Of a DNA stretch of 10,478 nucleotides, positions 1 through 6,125 are shown in pieces. This DNA is from JAVBQU01 sp031548675 (GTDB lineage Bacteria; Bacteroidota; Bacteroidia; Bacteroidales; P3). A program made the translations under genes and the position numbers. Positions within the stretch are counted from its first letter, which is position 1, and every line of letters starts with the position of its first letter. The stretch lies in the NCBI GenBank assembly GCA_031548675.1, contig JAVBQU010000220.1, forward strand, positions 1 through 10,478. Reading direction: 5' to 3'. Under the pieces are notes generated by a model that was given only the letters and a program-made list of their open reading frames with translations, had not been told where the DNA came from and searched no databases.

Positions 1-948
1 AGTGATGAGTATTTGATTTGTTTTGAATATAAAGCAAGGAATCTTACGGCTTTGTTCCAAATCGAAACTGCCTATCTGTGAACCTTCTGCTGTTGGCTGT
101 ACAAACGATTTTACCCGCAATAAAATATTTTTATTCTGTAAGGGCTTAATGGTTTTAGGGTGGATAATCGTAGCACCGTAGTATGCCAGCTCAATAGCAT
201 CGCGATAAGAGATAAAATCCAATTTCTGAGTTTCAGAAAAATATTTAGGGTCGGCATTCAGCAAGCCCGGAACATCTTTCCAAATAGTCATCTCCGAAGC
301 ATTGAGGCAGTAGGCAAATATAGCGGCACTGTAATCGGAACCTTCTCTTCCTAAAGTTGTAGTAAATCCGTCCTGAGTTCCTCCTATAAAGCCTTGCGTT
401 AGAAAAATCTTATTTTGTGTGAAATCCAGCGTTTGGATTCGGCTTGTGGTTTTATCCCAATCCACAACAGCATCGCGGTAAGTATTATCGGTGCAGACAT
501 ATTTCTGTGCATCAATTAATATATTCTGTAAGCCCATGCTTTTCCAATAAGCACTAATGATAGTTGTGGAAAGAATTTCGCCGAAACTTACTATCTGGTC
601 GTATGCTTGATTATAATTACCAGAGGGCTGTACAGAAAGCTTTTTTACCAAATCTGCCAATACGTTTTGTACCGGAGTTATATCCAATGCAGGGCTTATA
701 TTGGCTAATTGTTGGGCAAGCCGAAGATGGTAATCCTCATTTTCTTTTAATAAATCACTATAGTTGAAACCCTGAAAATAGGCATCGGCGACTTTTTCTA
801 AAAGATTGGTTGTTTTACCCATAGCCGAAATAATTATCATCAGTTTTTCGTGGGAAAACATTTTGATAATTGAAGTTGCATTTTGAACTGCTTCTGCACT
901 ATTTACCGAAGCACCGCCAAATTTGAATACTTTAATTTCAGATTTCAA
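1..948 (-). CDS. lysC: Aspartate kinase, C-terminus cut by the window edge
   Basis: Phosphorylates aspartate with ATP, the first committed step toward lysine, threonine, methionine and diaminopimelate; cytoplasmic. I translated the minus strand by hand: 316 residues stay open to base 1. Motifs seen are KFGGASV (9-15, nucleotide-binding start), SAMGKTTN (about 41-48), FGE (122-124, substrate site), LGREGSD (199-205), WKDVPGLLNADP (223-234) and YGATIIHPKT (257-266). Together these cover the amino-acid kinase domain. The regulatory ACT domains expected in the usual protein of roughly 440 residues would lie beyond the edge, so feedback sensitivity cannot be judged. No ATG is available: the frame has a stop 15 codons upstream (TAG), and a TTG at 946-948 gives the N-terminus MKSEIKVFKFGG, which fits the family. 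It lies 62 bases downstream of pdxJ on the same strand. No adjacent homoserine dehydrogenase domain is visible, so a bifunctional ThrA-type protein cannot be fully excluded, but the start sequence resembles the monofunctional form. Confidence 0.93.
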   Translation of the reverse strand, partial: MKSEIKVFKFGGASVNSAEAVQNATSIIKMFSHEKLMIIISAMGKTTNLLEKVADAYFQGFNYSDLLKENEDYHLRLAQQLANISPALDITPVQNVLADLVKKLSVQPSGNYNQAYDQIVSFGEILSTTIISAYWKSMGLQNILIDAQKYVCTDNTYRDAVVDWDKTTSRIQTLDFTQNKIFLTQGFIGGTQDGFTTTLGREGSDYSAAIFAYCLNASEMTIWKDVPGLLNADPKYFSETQKLDFISYRDAIELAYYGATIIHPKTIKPLQNKNILLRVKSFVQPTAEGSQIGSFDLEQSRKIPCFIFKTNQILIT

Positions 949-1010
949 GGTTGTTGAATATTTAATGATGTGAGACTTGAATAGAAAATCTATATTCTAT
1001 TTTTTGTTCC

Positions 1011-1724
1011 CTAACTTAAAAGCCGTTTATACATTTGAATTGTATTTTCGATACCCAAGTATAATGCATCGCTGATGAGGGCATGTCCGATAGAAACCTC
1101 CAATAAATTCGGAATATGTTTTGCAAAAAATGCCAGATTCAGCAAATCCAAATCATGTCCGGCATTAATGCCCATCTTTAAATTATGAGCGGTTTGAGCT
1201 GCCCTCACATAATTTTCGATAGCATTATCAGCATGGATAGGATAGTTGCTTGCGTAGCTTTCCGTATAGAGTTCTATGCGGTCGGTTCCGGTTTGGGCTG
1301 CATGTTCTACCATTGCAACATCAGGGTCAACAAAAATAGAAGTTCTTATTCCTTCATTTTTAAATAAGGCGATGGTTTTAATTAAAAAGTCTTTTTGTGT
1401 AAGGGTATCCCAACCTGCATTAGAAGTTAATACATGGGGCGGGTCGGGAACTAAGGTAACTTGTTCGGGCTTTACTTTTAAAACCAAGTCGATAAAGCCG
1501 TCGGAAGGGTAGCCTTCTATATTCAACTCTGTAGTTACTACTTTTTTTAGCTCATACACATCTGCATAGCGGATATGCCGCTCATCGGGGCGGGGATGTA
1601 CCGTTATCCCTTCTGCACCGAAACGCTCGCAATCGATGGCAAATTTTATAACATCGGGAACATTGCCCCCACGTGCATTACGGATAGTGGCAACTTTATT
1701 TATATTTATGCTGAGTTTGGTCAT
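1011..1724 (-). CDS. pdxJ: Pyridoxine 5'-phosphate synthase PdxJ
   Basis: Condenses 1-deoxy-D-xylulose 5-phosphate with 3-amino-2-oxopropyl phosphate to give pyridoxine 5'-phosphate, the last ring-forming step of DXP-dependent vitamin B6 synthesis; a cytoplasmic TIM-barrel enzyme. The 237 residues match the usual length. Seen: N-terminal strand LSININKVATIRNARGG (4-20), GITVHPRPDERHI (39-51) carrying the His43 and Arg45 expected at the active site, Glu70 in NIEGYPS, GINAGHD (185-191) with His190 equivalent to the E. coli histidine near 193, and the phosphate-binding SIGHALI (211-217). Compared with E. coli, the Asp-His pair of the first strand (NIDH) reads Asn-Lys here, and NIGHA reads SIGHA; from memory the first change is common in Bacteroidota. 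The ATG start gives the family N-terminus directly. The gene begins 29 bases after the toxin-like gene, and I see no promoter in that gap, so read-through from the toxin-antitoxin promoter is likely unless a promoter lies inside the toxin gene. Confidence 0.96.
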   Translation of the reverse strand: MTKLSININKVATIRNARGGNVPDVIKFAIDCERFGAEGITVHPRPDERHIRYADVYELKKVVTTELNIEGYPSDGFIDLVLKVKPEQVTLVPDPPHVLTSNAGWDTLTQKDFLIKTIALFKNEGIRTSIFVDPDVAMVEHAAQTGTDRIELYTESYASNYPIHADNAIENYVRAAQTAHNLKMGINAGHDLDLLNLAFFAKHIPNLLEVSIGHALISDALYLGIENTIQMYKRLLS

Positions 1725-1753
1725 TATTTTTACTTTGTTGAGGATTTTATTTG

Positions 1754-2122
1754 TTAGGGTTTCAAAGGAATGCGACTTATATGAATTGAATCTTCGGTAT
1801 GGCTATTGGTCATATAGGCTATTTTGAAGTATTTATTTTCAAACACTTCGTAAAAGGCATACCATGTTGTTTTGGTTTTGGGACGCCGATAAGCTGCAAT
1901 ATGTAAATTTTCTCCATATTTAGAGAAATAAGGTTTTGCTTTTGGGCAAAGATTTAAGCGATGCAACTTAGGCAAATCTTGTTCAAGAAAGCTATAAATG
2001 TCTTTTATATATTTTTCAGCAGAAGATAAAAACCCAAAATATTCCTGTTCGTATAAAATATGAATTAATTCTGATAAATATTCATCAACAGAAGGACGAA
2101 TTACTATCGTTTTACTTTCCAT
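1754..2122 (-). CDS. Probable RelE/ParE-like toxin of a toxin-antitoxin pair
   Basis: A basic protein of 122 residues that I place, from remembered similarity and context, with Bacteroidota proteins annotated as RelE/ParE-family toxins. That fold usually cleaves mRNA at the ribosome or inhibits gyrase; which applies here cannot be told. Seen: an N-terminal strand (TIVIRPSVDEYL), a helical stretch at about 13-50, a KPYFSKYG segment (63-70), a basic AAYRRPKTKTTWYAFYEVF stretch (76-94) and a closing IAYMTNSH (101-108). This follows the RelE-like order of helices followed by antiparallel strands. I prefer the ATG at 2120-2122 over a GTG at 2129-2131 (three residues more); either overlaps the upstream gene, by 11 or 20 bases, as is normal for translationally coupled pairs. 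It could instead be an uncharacterised non-toxic homologue. pdxJ follows 29 bases downstream. Confidence 0.62.
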   Translation of the reverse strand: MESKTIVIRPSVDEYLSELIHILYEQEYFGFLSSAEKYIKDIYSFLEQDLPKLHRLNLCPKAKPYFSKYGENLHIAAYRRPKTKTTWYAFYEVFENKYFKIAYMTNSHTEDSIHISRIPLKP

Positions 2123-2339
2123 ATTTTTCACGCAAACGAGTTATTACTCTCTTTTCAGATTCTTTCAAGGATATGGTTCCTTCAAAGAATTCTTCTACCG
2201 ATGCGTATTTAGGTTTTTCTATGGCTCCTACCTGTTGCAGAAATTCTACAGCTTCAGGGCGTTTTTTCAAATCGATGATTGCCCGTATAGGATTTCCTTT
2301 TGAATTGGTTTCTAATTGTATGCCTGCAATTGTTGCCAT
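2112..2339 (-). CDS. Small antitoxin-like protein, first gene of the pair
   Basis: A charged protein of 75 residues, not firmly recognised by family. Its start, MATIAGIQLETNSKGNPI followed by RAIIDLKK (19-26), resembles small Bacteroidota proteins encoded directly before RelE-like toxins. The second half, from about residue 46 (SVEEFFEGTISLKESEKRVITRL), is acidic then basic and likely helical, as expected for a toxin-wrapping tail. The gene comes first, its stop (TAA at 2112-2114) overlaps the start of the next gene, and a good promoter lies 27 bases or more upstream. That order and spacing are typical of type II antitoxins, which usually bind their toxin and repress their own promoter. No classical DNA-binding motif (ribbon-helix-helix or HTH) is clear to me, so autoregulation is an inference only. 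Confidence 0.6.
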   Translation of the reverse strand: MATIAGIQLETNSKGNPIRAIIDLKKRPEAVEFLQQVGAIEKPKYASVEEFFEGTISLKESEKRVITRLREKYGK

Positions 2340-2365
2340 AATACTAAGAGATTGATTGTGTTTTG

Positions 2366-2396
2366 CAAAAATAAGGTTTTCTATCTGTAAGACAAA
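2366..2396 (-). promoter_or_regulatory. Bacteroides-type promoter of the toxin-antitoxin pair
   Basis: On the minus strand TTTG (2393-2396) is followed after 19 bases by TATTTTTG (2366-2373). This matches the Bacteroidota primary-sigma consensus, TTTG near -33 and TAnnTTTG near -7. Transcription would begin around 2358-2360, leaving a leader of about 20 bases before the antitoxin ATG at 2339. It may also drive pdxJ. Not shown experimentally. Confidence 0.6.
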
Positions 2397-2421
2397 ATTG
2401 AAATATAAAAGTTTTATCTAA

Positions 2422-2460
2422 ATTAATAAGGGGACAACTTAAAGTTATCCCCTTATTAAT
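2422..2460 (-). terminator. Long hairpin, probable terminator of the LRR surface-protein gene
   Basis: A 39-base palindrome centred on base 2441 with 19-base arms (ATTAATAAGGGG ... CCCCTTATTAAT). The only mismatch is C2435/A2447. Read on the plus strand this is an A/C mismatch; on the minus strand it becomes a G-U pair, so the stem is fully paired only in minus-strand RNA. That fits termination of the gene ending at 2484. No long U-run follows, so it may act partly as a 3'-end stabiliser. Confidence 0.6.
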
Positions 2461-2466
2461 AATTTC

Positions 2467-2501
2467 AAAGTAGTAAAACAAATTTATTGTTTTACTACTT
2501 T
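2467..2501 (-). other. Perfect inverted repeat with the stop codon in its loop
   Basis: Arms of 15 bases (2467-2481 and 2487-2501) pair perfectly around a 5-base centre (2482-2486). The upstream arm encodes the last residues (KVVKQ) of the LRR surface protein, and the TAA stop (2484-2486) is in the loop. It lies 6 bases from the second hairpin at 2422-2460, forming a two-hairpin 3' end in the minus-strand transcript. Confidence 0.7.
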
Positions 2502-5066
2502 TCTTACTTCTGTACCTACTTTTATAAAATAGACTCCCTTAGCCAAATGCGATATATCTATCAAAGTTTCCGAGCCTGTAATGCTGTATGTACCTACCTG
2601 CTTACCTGCGATGTCGTAAATTTCGCTGTTGAGTTGTTGATTCGTTGAGTTGTTGAATTGTCTGCCGTCATTGGCTTTGCCGAGCTCCGCTTCGCTACGG
2701 TTTCGAGCTTGTCGAGAAATCTCATATTCAATAACTAATTTCCCTGTAGTTGGATTTGGGTAAACCTTTAGAGATGTTGCATGTGGCGTCTCTAAAGATT
2801 CTATGCTTGTAGTACTTTTGAATGAGACTACAATGCTATGGTCTGCCTGCACATTACAGAAAGTATAAGATCCTCCGCTGATTGAATCCGGTACATTTAC
2901 GCCATCGACTAATAATGAATCTATTTTGTAACCACTATTAGCACTAAAAACATAAGTAATATTATTATCATGACTTACCAAGCTGTCTCCTATAGGACTG
3001 ATAGTTCCATTTTCACTATCTATACTTGACGATATGGTATATTGCTTGGGTTTGAAACTAACTTCAATGCTATGATTTGCTGCAACATTAATAAAAACAT
3101 AAATTTCATTTTCTACAGCTTGGGGATTGTTTACGCCATCAATGAGTACTTGATCTATTTGGTAGTTGGTATCAGGAGTAATTGTATATAACATACTGTT
3201 GCCATGACTTATCAAGTTATCTCCCATAGGATTTATGCTTCCATTAAGTCCTGCACTGGCAGATATGGTATATTGTTTCAATTTGAAAGACACTACTATA
3301 TTGTGATTAACTGTTATATTGCTAAAAGTATAAATTCCGTTAGTTACGGCTTCAGGATCGTTTATGCCATCTATCAGTACTTCGTCTATTTGGTAGCCGT
3401 TGTTGGGAGTAAAAGTGTAGGTAATACTACTACCGTAGTTTATCAAACTATCTCCAACATGGCTGATACTGCCATTAGTGTCATTTACACTTGCCGATAC
3501 AGTGTATTGATTGAGCTTAAAGCTAACCACAATACTATGGTCTGCTTGTACATTGTTAAAAGTATAAGTTCCCCCACTGATTGAATCGGGAATGTTTACA
3601 CCATCTATTAACAATGAATCTACTTTGTAACCATTGTTGGGTGTAAAGGTGTAAGTAATACCACTACCGTAGTTTATTAAGCTATCTCCTAAGGGAGCTA
3701 TGCTCCCGTTGGCTCCTGTTGAGGCTGTTATTTTATATGCACTTGCTCTTTCCTCAACAATATTTAGAAAATTTTTCCAGGCTGTGGCTGCTTTATAAAG
3801 TGTTTTGCTTCCTGCTGGTACCCATAAAATACAAGTACATATTGGCACATTACAAAAAGTGGAGCTATCACATATAGCAGGTTGCATACTTAGAGCATAA
3901 ATACTATCTAATTTGCTACAACTGAAAAAAGCATCGACTCCAATGCTTGTAACAGAATTAGGAATAGTAAGCGAAGTTAATTTGTTACAAAATATAAAAG
4001 CTTTATCTCCAATACTTTTAACAGAATTACCGATACTAACAGAAGTTAATCCACTGCAACTTTGAAAAGCAGAATTTCCAATGCTAATAACTGAATTAGG
4101 AATGGTAATTGAAGTTAAACTGCTGCAACTGAAAAAAGCAGATTCGTCAATACTGGTAACCGAATCGGGAATGGTTATAGAAATTAAACGATTGCAATTA
4201 TAAAAAGTATTACGTCCAATACTTTTCACAGAATTAGAAATAGTGAGCGAAGTTAATCTATAACATTCATAAAAAGCAGAAGTTCCAATACTTGTAACAG
4301 AATTAGGAATAGTAATAGAAGTTAGTTTGTTGCAATAATAGAAAGCAGAATATCCGATATTTGTAATCGAATTAGGAATGCTAAGTGAGGTTAAACTTTG
4401 ACAATAGGAAAAAGCAGAATTTCCAATATTTGTAACTGAATTAGGAATAGTAATCGAAGTTAAACCGCTGCAATGGGAAAAAACATAACTTTCAATACTT
4501 TTGATCGAATTAGGGATAGTAATGGAAATTAATTTACTCCATGAAAAAGCATATTCTCCAATACTCGTAACTGAATTAGGGATAGTAATAGAAGTTAATT
4601 TACTGCATGAAAAAGCATATTCTCCAATTCTTACAACCAAATTAGGGACAGTAAATGATACTTCCTGCTTGCCTGCCGGATAGCACACTAAAGTATCTTT
4701 AGCTTTACTATATAAAACCCCACCCAAAGAGGAATAGCTTGGATTTTGCGTACCAACATCAATAACTGTTAAACCACTACATTCGCAAAAAGTCTGAGCT
4801 CCAATACTAGTAACTGTATTAGGAATAGAAACAGAAGTTAAACCGCTGCAATTGTAAAAAGCTAACTCTTTAATACTTGTAACAGTATAGTTTTCGCTAT
4901 TATAGGAAACTTGGGAGGGAATAATGATAGAACCGGTGCATCCAGAACCGGAAACTACTGTCGCTTCCGTTCCTGAAAAGGTGTACCAGATACCATTTAC
5001 TAACGTTTGGCTATAAGCCTGCATCACAAAAAGTAAGCTGAAGATAAAGAGTGTAATTTTTCTCAT
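2484..5066 (-). CDS. Secreted BspA-like leucine-rich-repeat protein with InlB-B-like repeats and type IX sorting domain
   Basis: An 860-residue cell-surface or released protein, likely a binding or adhesion factor; its ligand is unknown. Residues 1-19 form a signal peptide (hydrophobic ITLFIFSLLFVM, cleavage probably AYS|Q). Residues 62-390 hold about 13 LRR_5/BspA-type repeats of 23 residues with the pattern AFxxCxxLTSITIPNSVTSIG, interrupted at about 103-145 by a less regular segment. Two units (starting near 151 and 173) are one residue short. Residues 445-750 hold four repeats of about 75 residues resembling Flg_new_2/divergent InlB B-repeats (GDSLINYGS, TFTPNNGY, LIDGVN, YTFxNV). Residues 765-860 form the type A sorting domain (VYPNPTTGKL, IYDIAGKQV, DISHLAKGVYFIKV), which directs export by the type IX system. 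The domain contains an unusual insert at about 784-812, described separately. A candidate promoter lies at 5122-5150 and hairpins mark the 3' end. The assignment is firm for architecture and open for function. Confidence 0.93.
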   Translation of the reverse strand: MRKITLFIFSLLFVMQAYSQTLVNGIWYTFSGTEATVVSGSGCTGSIIIPSQVSYNSENYTVTSIKELAFYNCSGLTSVSIPNTVTSIGAQTFCECSGLTVIDVGTQNPSYSSLGGVLYSKAKDTLVCYPAGKQEVSFTVPNLVVRIGEYAFSCSKLTSITIPNSVTSIGEYAFSWSKLISITIPNSIKSIESYVFSHCSGLTSITIPNSVTNIGNSAFSYCQSLTSLSIPNSITNIGYSAFYYCNKLTSITIPNSVTSIGTSAFYECYRLTSLTISNSVKSIGRNTFYNCNRLISITIPDSVTSIDESAFFSCSSLTSITIPNSVISIGNSAFQSCSGLTSVSIGNSVKSIGDKAFIFCNKLTSLTIPNSVTSIGVDAFFSCSKLDSIYALSMQPAICDSSTFCNVPICTCILWVPAGSKTLYKAATAWKNFLNIVEERASAYKITASTGANGSIAPLGDSLINYGSGITYTFTPNNGYKVDSLLIDGVNIPDSISGGTYTFNNVQADHSIVVSFKLNQYTVSASVNDTNGSISHVGDSLINYGSSITYTFTPNNGYQIDEVLIDGINDPEAVTNGIYTFSNITVNHNIVVSFKLKQYTISASAGLNGSINPMGDNLISHGNSMLYTITPDTNYQIDQVLIDGVNNPQAVENEIYVFINVAANHSIEVSFKPKQYTISSSIDSENGTISPIGDSLVSHDNNITYVFSANSGYKIDSLLVDGVNVPDSISGGSYTFCNVQADHSIVVSFKSTTSIESLETPHATSLKVYPNPTTGKLVIEYEISRQARNRSEAELGKANDGRQFNNSTNQQLNSEIYDIAGKQVGTYSITGSETLIDISHLAKGVYFIKVGTEVRKVVKQ
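2628..2717 (-). repeat. Probable interspersed repeat inserted in frame in the sorting domain
   Basis: The sorting domain normally runs from a KLVIEYE strand almost directly to the NSEIYDIAGK strand. Here about 29 residues intervene (SRQARNRSEAELGKAND then GRQFNNSTNQQL). The DNA is visibly more GC-rich than its flanks and contains, on the minus strand, GAGATTTCTC, CAAGCTCGAAA and AGCGAAGCGGAGCTCGG, forms I associate with dispersed small repeats in Bacteroidota. Its other end has two copies of GTTGAGTTGTTGA (2628-2640 and 2644-2656, plus strand) with a 16-base period. The reading frame is kept. The exact insert borders are inferred. Confidence 0.55.
2817..3734 (-). repeat. Four tandem InlB-B-like repeats inside the LRR surface protein
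   Basis: Coding repeats of roughly 225 bases (protein residues about 445-517, 520-595, 598-672 and 675-750). Copies 1 and 4 share DSLLIDGVNIPDSISGG-like and NVQADHSIVVSFK segments with few changes, whereas copies 2 and 3 share the QIDxVLIDGxNxP form. The similarity is therefore not simply by adjacency. The repeats probably act as a stalk that lifts the LRR region away from the cell. Confidence 0.75.
3897..4883 (-). repeat. Array of about 13 BspA-type leucine-rich repeats
   Basis: Coding repeats with a 69-base (23-residue) period. The array covers protein residues about 62-390 and is interrupted once. Two neighbouring units around 4516-4647 are nearly identical in DNA and 66 bases long, one codon short, suggesting a recent duplication of a shortened unit. 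The regular spacing with no unique spacers excludes a CRISPR array. Confidence 0.8.
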
Positions 5067-5121
5067 GCTTGGTTATATTGGGTTCGTAATATTTATTTAA
5101 TTTATAAAGTTTATTAATTTA

Positions 5122-5150
5122 CAAATATACGAATTTTATTGGATAGCAAC
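5122..5150 (-). promoter_or_regulatory. Candidate promoter of the LRR surface-protein gene
   Basis: On the minus strand TATATTTG (5122-5129) fits the -7 consensus TAnnTTTG exactly. A weaker GTTG (5147-5150) lies 17 bases upstream in the -33 position. It would give a leader of about 45-50 bases before the ATG at 5066. The -33 match and spacing are imperfect. Confidence 0.42.
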
Positions 5151-5170
5151 GAAACTGTTCCAAAAGTCTA

Positions 5171-5236
5171 TTTTCCCCTAAAGGGGGAAGGGTATACATG
5201 TACTTTCTGAAAGTCCCCTTTAGGGGATTTAGGGGA
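5171..5236. repeat. Cluster of small palindromic interspersed repeats
   Basis: Three short palindromes follow one another: TTCCCC/GGGGAA arms at 5173-5178 and 5184-5189; CTTTC/GAAAG at 5203-5213; TCCCCT/AGGGGA at 5214-5227. TTTAGGGGA then repeats directly (5219-5227 and 5228-5236). This CCCCTTTAGGGG type is, from memory, a common dispersed element between Bacteroidota genes. It lies just downstream of the DUF6261 stop at 5256 and could serve as its terminator on the minus strand. Confidence 0.6.
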
Positions 5237-5255
5237 ACGCTAGAAGAGTATTTTT

Positions 5256-6005
5256 CTACTCCCTCTCTTTTGGAGAGGGCTGGGGAGAGCTTGCTTTCGC
5301 TTCGCTTATCCTTTTTCGTTGTGCCAGAATATAGGTGTAATGTTCGATGAGGACATTCAGTTGATGGACAAAAGGCTCGTAGGCTTCCGTACCGTTTATA
5401 ACGCCCAAAGCATCTATCCGTTCCGTTATGGAGTGGTAAATCCGGTCTATCTCCAAGCGGACTTCCTTCGTCCGCAAATCTGTTTTTTGGTTTTGCTCGC
5501 TGTAGCGGTTTTGCATCAGCTGTTCGAAAGCCTGATTTTCGGCATCCAGTTGATCAGCCCAAGGCGTAATGCCGAGCAGCTCCATTTCGGGCATATAGTT
5601 GTTTCGTAACTCCTGCAACAGCTTGTAGATGCTTGCAGTTTCCGCATCGTAGATTCTGCGGGCAAGGTTGCCGTAGGTGTGGAACACTATTTCGATTCGG
5701 CGTGCAGCCGTGCGTGTATCTTCGTTAAAATGTTTTAGAGCCGTTTTTACAGTATCGGCAAAGCCCCGAAAAGTAACATCCCGTGCATGGTCGGCATTCT
5801 CAAGCTCCTCTGTGGTGGCACTCTTTTCTATTTTCCTTAAACAGCCGCCCTCTTGGGCATATAGAAGTAAGTATTTTTCAAATAAAGTTCCGACGCCCAA
5901 GGCTTCGGGGGTAAACAGTTCTACCAAATCCTTAAACTCGGTTTGGAACTGGAAATGTTCATAGTTGCGTAGATTGTTCTGATTGGTTTTTTTGATTTTT
6001 ATCAT
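5256..6005 (-). CDS. DUF6261-type protein with a repeat-derived C-terminus
   Basis: A 249-residue soluble, mostly helical protein matching, from memory, the DUF6261 family found mainly in Bacteroidota, often in several copies per genome; function unknown. Seen: an LRNYEHFQFQTEFKDLVE start (12-29) typical of the family, YAQEGG (49-54), a DVTFRGFADTVKTALKHF helix (76-93), RRIEIVFHTYGN (101-112), LLQELRNNY (128-136) and a closing LIEHYTYILAQRK (218-230). There is no signal peptide or membrane span, so it is probably cytoplasmic. The family normally ends at about the AQRK segment. The last 16 residues, SEAKASSPQPSPKERE, come from an adjacent palindromic repeat (about 5256-5306), so the original stop codon seems to have been replaced. 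The ATG at 6003-6005 is the only start that gives the family N-terminus. No strong promoter was found upstream, where a tandem repeat lies. It could alternatively be seen as an orphan hypothetical. Confidence 0.8.
   Translation of the reverse strand: MIKIKKTNQNNLRNYEHFQFQTEFKDLVELFTPEALGVGTLFEKYLLLYAQEGGCLRKIEKSATTEELENADHARDVTFRGFADTVKTALKHFNEDTRTAARRIEIVFHTYGNLARRIYDAETASIYKLLQELRNNYMPEMELLGITPWADQLDAENQAFEQLMQNRYSEQNQKTDLRTKEVRLEIDRIYHSITERIDALGVINGTEAYEPFVHQLNVLIEHYTYILAQRKRISEAKASSPQPSPKERE
5261..5289. repeat. Palindromic interspersed repeat overlapping the DUF6261 gene end
   Basis: CCCTCTC (5261-5267) and GAGAGGG (5273-5279) form a stem, followed by the CTGGGGAGAG tail (5280-5289). This is the widespread CCCTCTCC-TTTGGAGAGGG-TTGGGG repeat style. 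Read on the minus strand it encodes SSPQPSPKERE, the C-terminal end of the DUF6261 protein. Confidence 0.65.
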
Positions 6006-6125
6006 ATAAAGATATAGATGATAAATAATATGCTATGAATATGGATACTCTTTTTTCATTAAGAATAATATAACCGTATTGCAAAAAGGTAATGAACAAT
6101 GTAAATAAACCGTCTGAACTCTCTG

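Noticed and set aside
979..1001. Hairpin AATAGAA/TTCTATT followed by T residues, between pdxJ and lysC
   Set aside because: The T-run follows it only on the plus strand, where no gene ends. The stem is 7 AT-rich pairs, too weak to call as a terminator.
2129..2131. GTG as the toxin start
   Set aside because: An ATG three codons later (2120-2122) is a stronger start and keeps the usual short overlap with the antitoxin gene. The GTG is not excluded.
3204..3584. 126-codon plus-strand open frame
   Set aside because: It lies fully antisense to the InlB-B-like repeats of the surface protein and its translation resembles no known family.
3897..4883. Regularly spaced repeats resembling a CRISPR array
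   Set aside because: The period is 69 bases without unique spacers, and the repeats translate into BspA-type leucine-rich repeats in a long open frame.
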